The notes under the pieces: model-generated | What the model was told of the DNA's origin: nothing | Database searches by the model: none | Seen by the model: only the letters and a program-made list of their open reading frames with translations | Shown: piece after piece, positions 16,750 through 24,949 of the stretch | How positions within the stretch are numbered: the stretch's first letter is position 1 | How the letters are laid out: each line of letters begins with the position of its first letter | NCBI GenBank assembly: GCA_963578805.1 | Contig: CAUZDY010000006.1 | Span: 1 to 64,000, forward strand | Source of the DNA: CAUZIB01 sp963578805 | Lineage (GTDB): Bacteria > Acidobacteriota > Vicinamibacteria > Vicinamibacterales > UBA8438 | Reading direction: 5' to 3' | DNA length: 64,000 nt | Translations under genes and position numbers: made by a program

Positions 16750-16976
16750 GGGTGAAAAATGGGTCTTCGTCTGTCATTTAATGAAGGCGGCTACGTAAGC
16801 GGGTAACTTGGTCAAAACAGAAATTAGAAGGACTATTACAACGATAGGAATTGCGACTAATGAAAGCACTCGGGAGTTCTCGACTTGAGATTGTCGAATC
16901 TGTGGGGAGGAGTTTCTGTGAACTCTGGATCGACGTACGGGCAGGCTCTATGACGTCAAGCCCCAAAAGGACTACC

Positions 16977-18980
16977 GTGACAAGAAACCAACAAACACGG
17001 CGCAGCAGCGTTTTCGAAATAGTACTGGTGCTGGTGTTGGCACTGGTGCCGAAAACAGCCGTGGCGCAGTTCACAAACTTGGTTGGTGAATGGCGTGCGT
17101 TCGGTGCGGTTCCAACCAATACCAAGTATTCGCCCCTGAGCCAGATTGACGCAGACAATTTTGGTGACCTTGAAATTGTCTGGCGTTGGACCTCGATTTC
17201 AGCAGATGTGACGGCGCAGAGAGAAGATATCCAGGCGGGCCCATTCAAGGCCACGCCGCTGATGGTTGGCGGACTGGTCTACGTTAGTACTCCTTTGGGG
17301 CAGGTTGCGGCGGTTAATGCTGGAACAGGGAAACTGGTCTGGAAGTTTGATCCACGGTCTTACGAGCGGATCGATCGACCGGCAAACGCCGGATGGCAGC
17401 ATCGAGGAGTTTCTTATTGGGCTGATAGTGATAGCGAGGATGCACGCATTTTTATCGCGACACACGATCTCAGGCTAGTTGCTCTCAACGCTCGTACCGG
17501 GTCTCTGTACTCTGGCTTCGGTGAGAACGGAACAGTAGACCTCAGCGGCAGTCTTGGCCGACCGGTTGACCGAACTCGGATTACTCACTCATCACCGGTA
17601 GCGATTGTCAGAGATACTGTTGTGATTGGCAGTATCGTGGCTGACCTAGATGCGAATCGTGGTTCACCTCCTGGGCACGTTCGAGGGTTTGACGCGCGAA
17701 CGGGTGCGATGAAATGGATTTTCCACACTATTCCGCAGGGAGATGAATTTGGTGTCGATAGTTGGCAGAACGATTCGTCGCATCATACGGGAAACACAAA
17801 CGTTTGGTCATTCATGGCCGTTGACGAAGAGCTGGGTTATGTCTATCTCCCGATTGGGACTCCCACCAACGATTGGTATGGTGGCATGCGTCCAGGCGAC
17901 AATCTGTTTGCTGAAAGCATCGTCTGTCTCGACGGAGAAACTGGAGAACGAGTGTGGCACTTCCAAGCAGTTCATCACGGACTTTGGGACTACGATTTTC
18001 CAACTGCCGCAAATCTGGTCGACATAACAGTTGGTGGACGTGATATTAAGGCGTTGGCCCAGATTAGCAAGCAAGCGTTTACTTATGTACTTGATCGTGA
18101 AACAGGAGAGCCTGTTTGGCCGATAGTAGAACGTCCGGTGCCCGCGGGGAACGTGCCGGGAGAGTGGTACTCAGAAACGCAGCCGTTCCCAACGAAGCCG
18201 TTACCGTACGACCGACAGGGGATTACGGCCGATGACATCATCGACTTCACACCAGAACTGAGAACCGAGGCACTTTCGATTGCGGCTCGGGCGCAATTTG
18301 GTCCAATGTTCTCACCTCCTGTTGCTCGTGGCGCCGGAAAACCGATTATCCAAATTCCAGGTGACAATGGTGGAGCAAATTGGCCTGGCGCAGCGTTCGA
18401 CCCAGAGACGGATCGGTTGTTTGTGCCCTCCTTTACGCACCCTACTGTCGTCGAGTTGATTGAGTACCCGGAGAACACCGGTATCGGTTGGTTTGCAGAG
18501 AGTTGGGCTACGGCAATGCCAGGTCCTCAAGGTTTGCCACTTGTGAAGCCTCCGTATCGACGGATTACGGCGATCGACTTAACCACAGGAGATCATCGCT
18601 GGATGAGTCCACATGGGGATGGGCCAAAAAATCATCCAGCGTTGCAGGCACTCGACCTGCCTCCTCTTGGCGGCGGCCCACTAGATTTCGGCTTGTTACT
18701 AACCAAGACTCTATTGATTGCCAATCATGGCGCACGTCATGTTTCGAATGATGAGTCGGTGACCGGTTACCGAGGAATGTCCTATCTTCTGGACGTAGCA
18801 CGTGCAATCACCGCATACGATAAGGATACTGGCACGTATCTTGGGTCGGTAGCCTTACCAACGGTACCCACAGGAAACCCCATTACTTACCTGCATAATG
18901 ACCGTCAGTACATCGTTGTAGCGACTGGGGGAGGCGGTCAATCCACTCCAGAACTTGTGGCATTGAGTCTACCGGAATGA
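16977..18980 (+). CDS. Exported PQQ-dependent dehydrogenase
   Basis: A 667-residue quinoprotein of the glucose/alcohol dehydrogenase type. A signal peptide (SSVFEIVLVLVLALVPKTAVAQ) leads into an eight-bladed propeller with typical blades: WRAFGAVPTNTKYSPLSQID, VNAGTGKLVWKFDP, ALNARTGSLYSGFG, GFDARTGAMKWIF, LDGETGERVWHFQAVHHGLWDYD, YVLDRETGEPVWPIVERPVP. The WDYD block and the IPGDNGGANWPGAAFDPETD block near the C-terminus are hallmarks of the soluble PQQ-GDH-like family; no haem site is present. It would oxidise sugars or alcohols in the periplasm and pass electrons to the quinone pool or a cytochrome. GTG 16977 is chosen because AAAAGGA sits just upstream and the signal follows directly. By eye it is more AT-rich than its neighbours. 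Confidence 0.88.
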   Translation: MTRNQQTRRSSVFEIVLVLVLALVPKTAVAQFTNLVGEWRAFGAVPTNTKYSPLSQIDADNFGDLEIVWRWTSISADVTAQREDIQAGPFKATPLMVGGLVYVSTPLGQVAAVNAGTGKLVWKFDPRSYERIDRPANAGWQHRGVSYWADSDSEDARIFIATHDLRLVALNARTGSLYSGFGENGTVDLSGSLGRPVDRTRITHSSPVAIVRDTVVIGSIVADLDANRGSPPGHVRGFDARTGAMKWIFHTIPQGDEFGVDSWQNDSSHHTGNTNVWSFMAVDEELGYVYLPIGTPTNDWYGGMRPGDNLFAESIVCLDGETGERVWHFQAVHHGLWDYDFPTAANLVDITVGGRDIKALAQISKQAFTYVLDRETGEPVWPIVERPVPAGNVPGEWYSETQPFPTKPLPYDRQGITADDIIDFTPELRTEALSIAARAQFGPMFSPPVARGAGKPIIQIPGDNGGANWPGAAFDPETDRLFVPSFTHPTVVELIEYPENTGIGWFAESWATAMPGPQGLPLVKPPYRRITAIDLTTGDHRWMSPHGDGPKNHPALQALDLPPLGGGPLDFGLLLTKTLLIANHGARHVSNDESVTGYRGMSYLLDVARAITAYDKDTGTYLGSVALPTVPTGNPITYLHNDRQYIVVATGGGGQSTPELVALSLPE

Positions 18981-19096
18981 CCGTGCCGGACGTTGTTTGA
19001 AAGCGTTCGATCGACTTTGGTGTTCTCTGACCGTTTTAGACCGTTCGTCTGCCGAGGTGGTCGGTCGAGGAATGCCCTATTTTCCGTTTGAGTCGC

Positions 19097-19423
19097 TTAC
19101 GGTCCTGGGGCCAGTACGGCCAGCACGGCCAATCGCTTGTCCGTGTTGTTGCGGATCCCATGTGGTACGCCGTCTGGGGCTACGAGTAAAAGACCTGTAT
19201 GCATCGAAATTTCTTTGCCGTCGAGCAGGAAGAGCCCTTCACCTTCGATGACGTGGTAGAGCTTGTCCATGCCGGAATGGGCGTGAAGTGGATGTTCCTG
19301 GCCGGGTTCAAAGGCATTCACTCCTACCAAGACGCGTTCCGAACGAAAGATCGTACTTTTCCCAAAGTTCTCTTTTGAGTAGACGGCGTGTTTTCGAGGG
19401 TCAACAGCAGCAGAGTGTGTCAT
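19097..19423 (-). CDS. Small cupin-domain protein
   Basis: A 108-residue single-domain cupin, cytoplasmic by lack of a signal. Motif 1 is seen in HPLHAHSGMDKLYHVIEGEGLFLLDG (metal-type His and Glu) and motif 2 in VAPDGVPHGIRNN. The ATG at 19423 is preferred to the longer frame because it has AGGAT upstream and starts at the domain. Small cupins like this often bind metal and a small ligand; substrate unknown. It is convergent with the PQQ dehydrogenase gene. Confidence 0.75.
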   Translation of the reverse strand: MTHSAAVDPRKHAVYSKENFGKSTIFRSERVLVGVNAFEPGQEHPLHAHSGMDKLYHVIEGEGLFLLDGKEISMHTGLLLVAPDGVPHGIRNNTDKRLAVLAVLAPGP

Positions 19424-19646
19424 ACGGATAATCCTACCGAAATCAACACCCGGCGACTCAATCGAGGTGAACGTGCACAAGACAGCCAGTAACCTTTTGG
19501 GCGTCATCGCCGCCCGCGCATGTTTACAGATCGCACGATGCGTAGGCTCGGCCGCAAGCTACGTACGGACTGCTACATAAAGCGACGTCGCGTCTTTCAG
19601 CGTTGAACGTGGTGTTGAGTCAAGGAGGTCTCGCGCTCGCTCACGT

Positions 19647-20684
19647 CTACTTAGCGGCTTTGGCGGCTGCCTTCTCTTCAAGCCGTGCACCACGGAGAAT
19701 GACTGCCAGACTGTAATTCCCCTCGTGACACGCGTACTCGTAAAGCAGATCGGGATTCTTTCTCATAGGAACTTGCGCGGTCCAGGGGCTTAACCAGGTA
19801 GCCGGATCGGTGACCGTATATTCGTAGACCAGCGTCTCCGAGTCCAGCCGCGTGAACCGTTCGATCAGAGACAACTGCCCACCTGAACTCAGACTCGGTC
19901 GCCCGACCTGCTGATGTTGCCCGTTAAAATTTGTGGTTGCGACGACGAGGGTCTGGCCTTCCCAGTGGCCGCGCGAATCTCCCATCCACTGCAGAATCTG
20001 GGGCCCTAAATGCGGCTGGCCGTCCAAAGGGATGACACGCACGGAGTGAATCTGCTCGTTGAGAATGGCTATATAGCCGGGTGTCTGGAACAGCTGCATA
20101 TTGTTGTTGTAGGCACCGGGGTTGATGGGCGGACCGGCCTTGCCGTGCTGGATGCACCGGTTGCCAAGGGGCCGGTCCTCATGACTATCCGCGCGGGGAC
20201 GTCCACGCTGCTCTTCACGACCAATCTCCCTCTGAGTCTCCGCTTTCCTTTGCGCCTCAGGCGTAAAAGGCGGAAGCTGGCCATCGGGAGGATCAATGAT
20301 CAGCGAGGTGCGTCTCGAAGAGATAACCGACGTGCCCCGGTCATACCAGAACTCGTTGTAGGGAACGACGCCGCCGTCGGCTTCCGGGGCGTAATTAAGC
20401 CCACCCCGTTCGGAATCGATAAAATCTCGATTCTGGCGCCTAGTCTGCGCTTCTGCAAAGGCCGCCGCCTCCTCTTCGGTCAAGAACTCTTGGCCAATCA
20501 AGTCCTCGGGCCGTTGTAGGGGTGTGATGGTTCGGAAGTCCCATACACCCTGTAGGTCCGGATCGCCCCACGACGTCCGAGGTGACTCTGACCCTGGCAC
20601 CTGACCGTTGGCAACACCAATCCAAAGACTCACGATCACCGCCGCGATTGCACCGACACGTAGTGACTTGAGAAAAAGCTTCAT
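19647..20684 (-). CDS. Secreted 'PDLQGxW' family protein, paralogue 1 (type B)
   Basis: A 345-residue protein of unknown function with a signal peptide (MKLFLKSLRVGAIAAVIVSLWIGVANGQ). It carries the shared blocks of this family: WGDPDLQGVWDFRTITPLQRP, FLTEEEAAAF, a 'LIIDPPDGQLPP' segment, then NRCIQHGKAGPP, YNNNMQLFQTPGYIAILNE, VIPLDGQPHLGPQI, WMGDSRGHWEGQTLVVATTNF, VERF-like RFTRLDSETLVYEYTV, DPATWLSPW and a final YEYACHEGNYSLAVIL. The strong GGAGGG upstream supports the start. It is first-degree kin to 21822-23030, 31583-32644 and 33220-34338. An exported ligand-binding or hydrolytic role is a guess only. Confidence 0.8.
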   Translation of the reverse strand: MKLFLKSLRVGAIAAVIVSLWIGVANGQVPGSESPRTSWGDPDLQGVWDFRTITPLQRPEDLIGQEFLTEEEAAAFAEAQTRRQNRDFIDSERGGLNYAPEADGGVVPYNEFWYDRGTSVISSRRTSLIIDPPDGQLPPFTPEAQRKAETQREIGREEQRGRPRADSHEDRPLGNRCIQHGKAGPPINPGAYNNNMQLFQTPGYIAILNEQIHSVRVIPLDGQPHLGPQILQWMGDSRGHWEGQTLVVATTNFNGQHQQVGRPSLSSGGQLSLIERFTRLDSETLVYEYTVTDPATWLSPWTAQVPMRKNPDLLYEYACHEGNYSLAVILRGARLEEKAAAKAAK

Positions 20685-20793
20685 ATGCCCTCCACGTGGT
20701 GATTACACCACGACCATAGGTCCGATAGGTCAGAAATTTGCTGCGTTGGTGCATGAATGGACGATTGGCACAATGACTGAACCGCTGAACACA

Positions 20794-21765
20794 CTATTTT
20801 CTGTACCAGTCGTAGAGTGCATCACCTGCCGGAATCTTGCGCGTGATATCGACGATAATCGTTTCTCCCTCCCAGCGCGTCACCAACGGCTCCTTCCGTA
20901 AATGTCCATAGAGAAATTCCTCCGCAAACTCTATGCATCGGTACTCAAGGAGTTGCATGTTCGGTTCCAACCGACGATAGAGAGGCATCGAGATTCGCCA
21001 AGGCCTGGTGAAGACGTTCGGATCAGTAATCGTCACCTCGTAGTGGATGGCGTCGGGCGACATCAGTGTGAAACGTTCCTCCAGACGCAAGGCTTCGCTA
21101 TGGAAATTCCCGGCTCGATCGAACCAGTTCTTACCGTTGAAGTCAGTCACATCGACCACTAGGGTGTCATCCTCCCAACGGCCGACCGAGTGCCCCATGT
21201 AGGTATAGTCGGGCGGTCCCTCGACGGTATCCAGGTGGATGGTGCGGGCCGTACTCGTGAAGGCGTATGCCATATGAATCTTGTTCGTGCTCTGCACGAT
21301 CTGAAAGGGATAAGGCATGTACATTGCACGGGGAATCCCAGGGAGATAACACTTAAGCTCAGGATCGCGGTCGATCCAGTTTTCGTTGTTCTCCTGCTTG
21401 ATAACAGCGGCTTCCGGCGTATAGGGAATCACACCATCCTCCTGTACAACACCGATCGAACCGGGCACTCCTGCCGCAGCGCCGAGAGCCAGTACCGGTG
21501 CCGCCGGTACCTGTGCGAACTCGAACGGGTACACACCCTCCTGCATTACCATGCCCGAACGCGCCTCGTGGGCTTCCAGATCCCAATGTGCTTCGTTGAG
21601 AGCCTGCCAAATTCCACTAAAGTTCGGCTTGTCGTCGACCGTGCGCGCTGGCCGCGTCGCCTGAACCTGACCGGCCGTTCGAGTGACCGTCACCGCGATG
21701 ACGGCACTCACTGCCGCACCGGCAACAACCGCACCCAGCATCGAACCTTTGACCCGATTTCGCAT
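20794..21765 (-). CDS. Secreted 'PDLQGxW' family protein, paralogue 2 (type A)
   Basis: A 323-residue exported protein of unknown function (signal SMLGAVVAGAAVSAVIAVTVTRTAGQ). It belongs to the shorter subtype that reads NFSGIWQALNEAHWDLEAHEA at the start, then KCYLPGIPRAMYMPYPFQIV, YTYMGHSVGRWEDDTLVVDV, FNGKNWFDRAGNFHSEALRLEERFTL, DPNVFTRPWRISMPLYRR and LEYRCIEFAEEFLYGHL. The nearest relative in this window is 30724-31548, which matches along its length. AAAAGGAG lies just before the ATG. It shares the WExDTLVVDxTxFNG core and the C-terminal 'ExxC-E' block with type B, implying a common fold. Sits between two type B paralogues, same strand. Confidence 0.8.
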   Translation of the reverse strand: MRNRVKGSMLGAVVAGAAVSAVIAVTVTRTAGQVQATRPARTVDDKPNFSGIWQALNEAHWDLEAHEARSGMVMQEGVYPFEFAQVPAAPVLALGAAAGVPGSIGVVQEDGVIPYTPEAAVIKQENNENWIDRDPELKCYLPGIPRAMYMPYPFQIVQSTNKIHMAYAFTSTARTIHLDTVEGPPDYTYMGHSVGRWEDDTLVVDVTDFNGKNWFDRAGNFHSEALRLEERFTLMSPDAIHYEVTITDPNVFTRPWRISMPLYRRLEPNMQLLEYRCIEFAEEFLYGHLRKEPLVTRWEGETIIVDITRKIPAGDALYDWYRK

Positions 21766-21821
21766 GACGGTCTCCTTTTAACTCCCTTCGGATTTCGTGA
21801 TAAACGGCAGCAAGTTTTTCC

Positions 21822-23030
21822 TCAACGCAACGCCAACGGATCACGGCCTTCAGGAGATGCACATCCAGCGATGCACCGCGTCGCAGGATCTGGGCCCTGG
21901 CCCTCGGCAAATGCCCGTTCTTCAGCGCGAGAACCCACAAGTAAACCCGGCAAGCCGTAGTTACCTTCGTGACACCTGGGCTCGTAATAGATCCGGTTCG
22001 GCTCTTCGGGTTGTCGAGCGAAATCCTGGATGACAGTCCACGGTCTCGTCCACACGGTTGAATCCTCCAGGGTAGAGACCACCTCAAGGGTCTCCGAACC
22101 AGTCCGTCTCCATCGCTCGACAACGTGCAGATTTTCGCGAGACCCTCGGAAGTCTCTTTTTGGGCTGAAATTCGTCACATCAATAACTAGCGTGTCACCC
22201 TCCCATCGGCCGCGAGAATCTCCCCACCACTGTCGGACGTGAGCCGGTAGATGTGGGTCGTCCGTAATTGGAATGACCCGGTTAAAACCTTGGCCCTGAC
22301 CTACATCATAAAAAATAGTCACAGTGCCTGGAGACTGGACAACGCGATAATGAATCCCCGCAAAACCTCCACGGAAGTTCGGCAAGTTCCCACTCATGCA
22401 GCGCTCGCCTAAGCTCCGGTCCTCCGGACCATACGCGCGATTAATGTTCCGTGTTGAGTAGTGCGGTGGCTGTTCATCTCGCAGCGGTGAGCGGGACTCA
22501 TATGTTCCACCGATACAACCGTCTAGGTCGTCCCGGCACACCACGGTGTTCTGCAACAAAGCCGCTTCGTACTCAAAAATCTCGGTCTGTCGTGCTCGAG
22601 CTTCGGCTGTCAGAGGGGGCACTTTTCCATCCGGTGGATCGATAATCATTCCTGTGCGTCGACCCGTCGGTCTCTGGGATGTAAACACCGCATTGTAAGC
22701 GCCCGCAACATCAGCTTCGCTGCCCCGTTCTGCACGAACATGATTCCCAAAGACCGAACCGGTGGCACGTATTCGGTCAAGCTCGGCGACTTGCTCCTCC
22801 GTATAGAACTCAGTAATAGTCCCATCCGGACGCTCCAGCGGCACGAGAAGCTCGACACTCCAAATACCCTGTAGATCCGGCTCACCCCACGGCGTCCGCG
22901 GCGTAGCCGCATCCTGTGCCTGGACAGCTTGCACTGCGGGGGTGCCGGTCTGGGTGACGTGGGTCATGGTGATCAGCACAAGGACAATCAGAGCCGTAAC
23001 GCCTAACGAACGGACTATTCGATCGTGCAT
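21822..23030 (-). CDS. Secreted 'PDLQGxW' family protein, paralogue 3 (type B)
   Basis: A 402-residue exported protein of unknown function (signal IVRSLGVTALIVLVLITMTHVTQT). Blocks: WGEPDLQGIWSVELLVPLERP, EFYTEEQVAELDRI, AGAYNAVFTSQRPTGR, MIIDPPDGKVPPLTAEAR, ERCMSGNLPNFRGGFAG, YRVVQSPGTVTIFYDVG, VIPITDDPHLPAHV, WWGDSRGRWEGDTLVIDVTNF, VERWRRTGSETLEVV, STVWTRPWTV and YEPRCHEGNYGLPGLL. It is longer than its kin at the C-terminus, with an added Cys-containing tail. ATG 23030, not 23072, is used because of GGAGG upstream. Likely co-transcribed with paralogues 2 and 1. Confidence 0.8.
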   Translation of the reverse strand: MHDRIVRSLGVTALIVLVLITMTHVTQTGTPAVQAVQAQDAATPRTPWGEPDLQGIWSVELLVPLERPDGTITEFYTEEQVAELDRIRATGSVFGNHVRAERGSEADVAGAYNAVFTSQRPTGRRTGMIIDPPDGKVPPLTAEARARQTEIFEYEAALLQNTVVCRDDLDGCIGGTYESRSPLRDEQPPHYSTRNINRAYGPEDRSLGERCMSGNLPNFRGGFAGIHYRVVQSPGTVTIFYDVGQGQGFNRVIPITDDPHLPAHVRQWWGDSRGRWEGDTLVIDVTNFSPKRDFRGSRENLHVVERWRRTGSETLEVVSTLEDSTVWTRPWTVIQDFARQPEEPNRIYYEPRCHEGNYGLPGLLVGSRAEERAFAEGQGPDPATRCIAGCASPEGRDPLALR

Positions 23031-23121
23031 ATCGTGCCTCCTCCCGGTCGCGTGTTTGCGGTGGGTGCACACAACCCTCTATCGTGCACTTCAGACCGTA
23101 CCACGAGACTTTCCCCTTTAG

Positions 23122-24498
23122 TTAGTCCACCGCCCATCGCTGAAGAACATCGAACATCACAACAACACCTCGTCGCACGTTCTCCACCGAAATTCGTTCG
23201 TTGTTGCCATGGACGCCGCCGCGATCCGCAGCCGGCACAACAAATGGACCATAGCCATACGCAGTAATGTCGAGATCGCGAAAGAAGTGACTATCAGTGA
23301 AACCGGTCATCACGGAGGGCACGACCACGGTCGTACCGGGGTAATGCGTCCGGGTCACGTCTTCGATGACGCGGAACAACCCTGTCTCCGCCGACGACTG
23401 GGCGGGCGTAAAACCCATGAGAGTGTCGACTCCGATGTCGGTGCCCAGCACCGCTCCGAGTTCGGCAAGAAACTCGTCCGGATTCTGGTCTGGCAGCAGG
23501 CGACAGTCCAGCTCGGCCCAAGCTTCAGTCGGGACGACATTGATTTTGTCGCTACCGCCGAGCCGAGTAACGGAACAGGTGTTCCGGGTGAGTGCGTAAT
23601 GACTTGGATTGTCGCGAAGTAGCTCGTCGGCGACCTCGGGATCAAGGAGAGCGGCACCCATGTCGGCGTAACGTTCCTGCCACCGCGGTGTCACAGACAA
23701 CGCCACACCTCTGAAGTACCTGTCTACCGCTGGAATAACCCGGAACCCAAACTCGTGGTTCCGTAATCGATCCAGCCCAGCCACCAGGCGTGTCACTGAG
23801 GTTGCAGCCTGCGGTCTCGACCCGTGCCCAGGCTCACCTCGGGCCGTCACGCGCAGCCAGTACGGGATCTTCTGTGTCACCTCGACCGCAACCTGAACCT
23901 GTCCGGCGACATCCGTACCACCACCACCCTCGTTGATCACATAGCCGACACCTTCAAACGAATCCGGACGATTCTCCACCAGCCATCCTGCGCCAAGGAA
24001 GCCCCCGGCTTCTTCATCCGCCGTCGCCATAAAAATCACGTCCCGATTCAGTCGTACCCCGGAACGATGGAGGCCGAGGAAGGCCGCAAGGTGGGCGATG
24101 CCGGAGGATTTGGTGTCGAGTGCTCCTCTGCCGTAGATGAAACCGTCTCGTATTTCTCCGGAGAGCGGATCTGTAACCCAGTAGTTCGGATCGGCCGGCA
24201 CCACATCGATGTGGTGCAGAAGCACGAGACCGGGTTCATCTCCTCCCTTCAGCCGAGCCCAAATATTGCCCCGCCCCGGTGCGGACTCCACCATCTCGTA
24301 GGGAATACCCTCCGCATCGAAGATGCGCGCCAGAAACCTGGCGCCCGCGATTTCGTTACCAGGGGGATTGACCGTGTTGACTCTGAGGTACGCCTGGGTC
24401 CACTCGACCGCGCGGTCCTGCAGATCATCCGTCACAACTTGGGCATGGACTGAAACGGCGGCAAGTAGGCCGGCGATGAATATTCCGTAGAGACGCAT
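23122..24498 (-). CDS. Exported M20-family metallopeptidase
   Basis: A 458-residue zinc exopeptidase of the M20/M25/M40 clan with a signal peptide (MRLYGIFIAGLLAAVSVHAQ). Metal and catalytic motifs are in order: LLHHIDVVPAD (His ligand and Asp), GRGALDTKSSG (bridging Asp), MATADEEAGG (catalytic Glu and Glu ligand), and SHFFRD near the C-terminus (His ligand). The dimerisation lid lies at about residues 215-320. It should cleave small peptides, acyl amino acids or carbamoyl compounds in the periplasm; the exact substrate cannot be read off. AAGGAG precedes the ATG. It is upstream of, and on the same strand as, the three secreted-family genes. Confidence 0.9.
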   Translation of the reverse strand: MRLYGIFIAGLLAAVSVHAQVVTDDLQDRAVEWTQAYLRVNTVNPPGNEIAGARFLARIFDAEGIPYEMVESAPGRGNIWARLKGGDEPGLVLLHHIDVVPADPNYWVTDPLSGEIRDGFIYGRGALDTKSSGIAHLAAFLGLHRSGVRLNRDVIFMATADEEAGGFLGAGWLVENRPDSFEGVGYVINEGGGGTDVAGQVQVAVEVTQKIPYWLRVTARGEPGHGSRPQAATSVTRLVAGLDRLRNHEFGFRVIPAVDRYFRGVALSVTPRWQERYADMGAALLDPEVADELLRDNPSHYALTRNTCSVTRLGGSDKINVVPTEAWAELDCRLLPDQNPDEFLAELGAVLGTDIGVDTLMGFTPAQSSAETGLFRVIEDVTRTHYPGTTVVVPSVMTGFTDSHFFRDLDITAYGYGPFVVPAADRGGVHGNNERISVENVRRGVVVMFDVLQRWAVD

Positions 24499-24601
24499 AG
24501 TGACTCCTTAAGACCTACTCAGATGGAGATGCAGCGGGTCAATTGGACAGCACGACGCCGGATGACGATAAAGCGATACCTAAATGCCGTGTGAGCCCGA
24601 T

Positions 24602-24620
24602 CCTACCGCTGACTGGCAGG
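24602..24620 (+). repeat. Dispersed intergenic repeat, partial copy 3
   Basis: CCTACCGCTGACTGGCAGG differs at one base from the first 19 bases of the copy at 27945. The GGTTCAACGAGGACGG half is missing here. Confidence 0.4.
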
Positions 24621-24755
24621 GAGGGCAATGCGAAGGTGAGGTGCCGATGTGGATGGGCTCCACCGTGTAGCACTTTGTGTCACGTTTCACGTCACAGGCG
24701 ATCTCTCCCGCACGTTTTCGTGCTGAAAGACGGGGTCTGATCCCTGTTTGCAGCA

Positions 24756-24800
24756 CATTCTTGATCTGCAGGCTTAGGGTCGAGTTCCCGGCTGTTTACC
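24756..24800 (+). repeat. Worn copy of the tRNA-Lys 3' end
   Basis: CATTCTTGATCTG differs from the tRNA anticodon arm GACTCTTAATCTG at three positions. It is followed by a recognisable GGGTCGAGT T-loop region and GGCTGTTTACCA at the 3' end. One base is lost in the T stem. Much more decayed than the copy at 16295. Confidence 0.4.
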
Positions 24801-24949
24801 ATTGCTCCCTAGGGAACTAGGTAAAACGGGTGAGTGCGACAAGTGCCCGTCCCCCCATTCAGGTATCTCCCTTTCTTGTTTCTTCGTTCTGAATTTCCGC
24901 TGTGTACAGGAGAGCGAAAGTCGCCTAACAAGTGCTACGCTGAACGGGC

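Larger units (their letters stand above)
24499..24949. other. Intergenic with repeat fragments
   Basis: Divergent region between the M20 and M28 peptidase genes. Holds a partial copy of the dispersed repeat (24602-24620) and a worn tRNA-Lys 3' end (24756-24800). The AAGTGCTACGCTG near 24930 also occurs near 28908. Confidence 0.4.
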
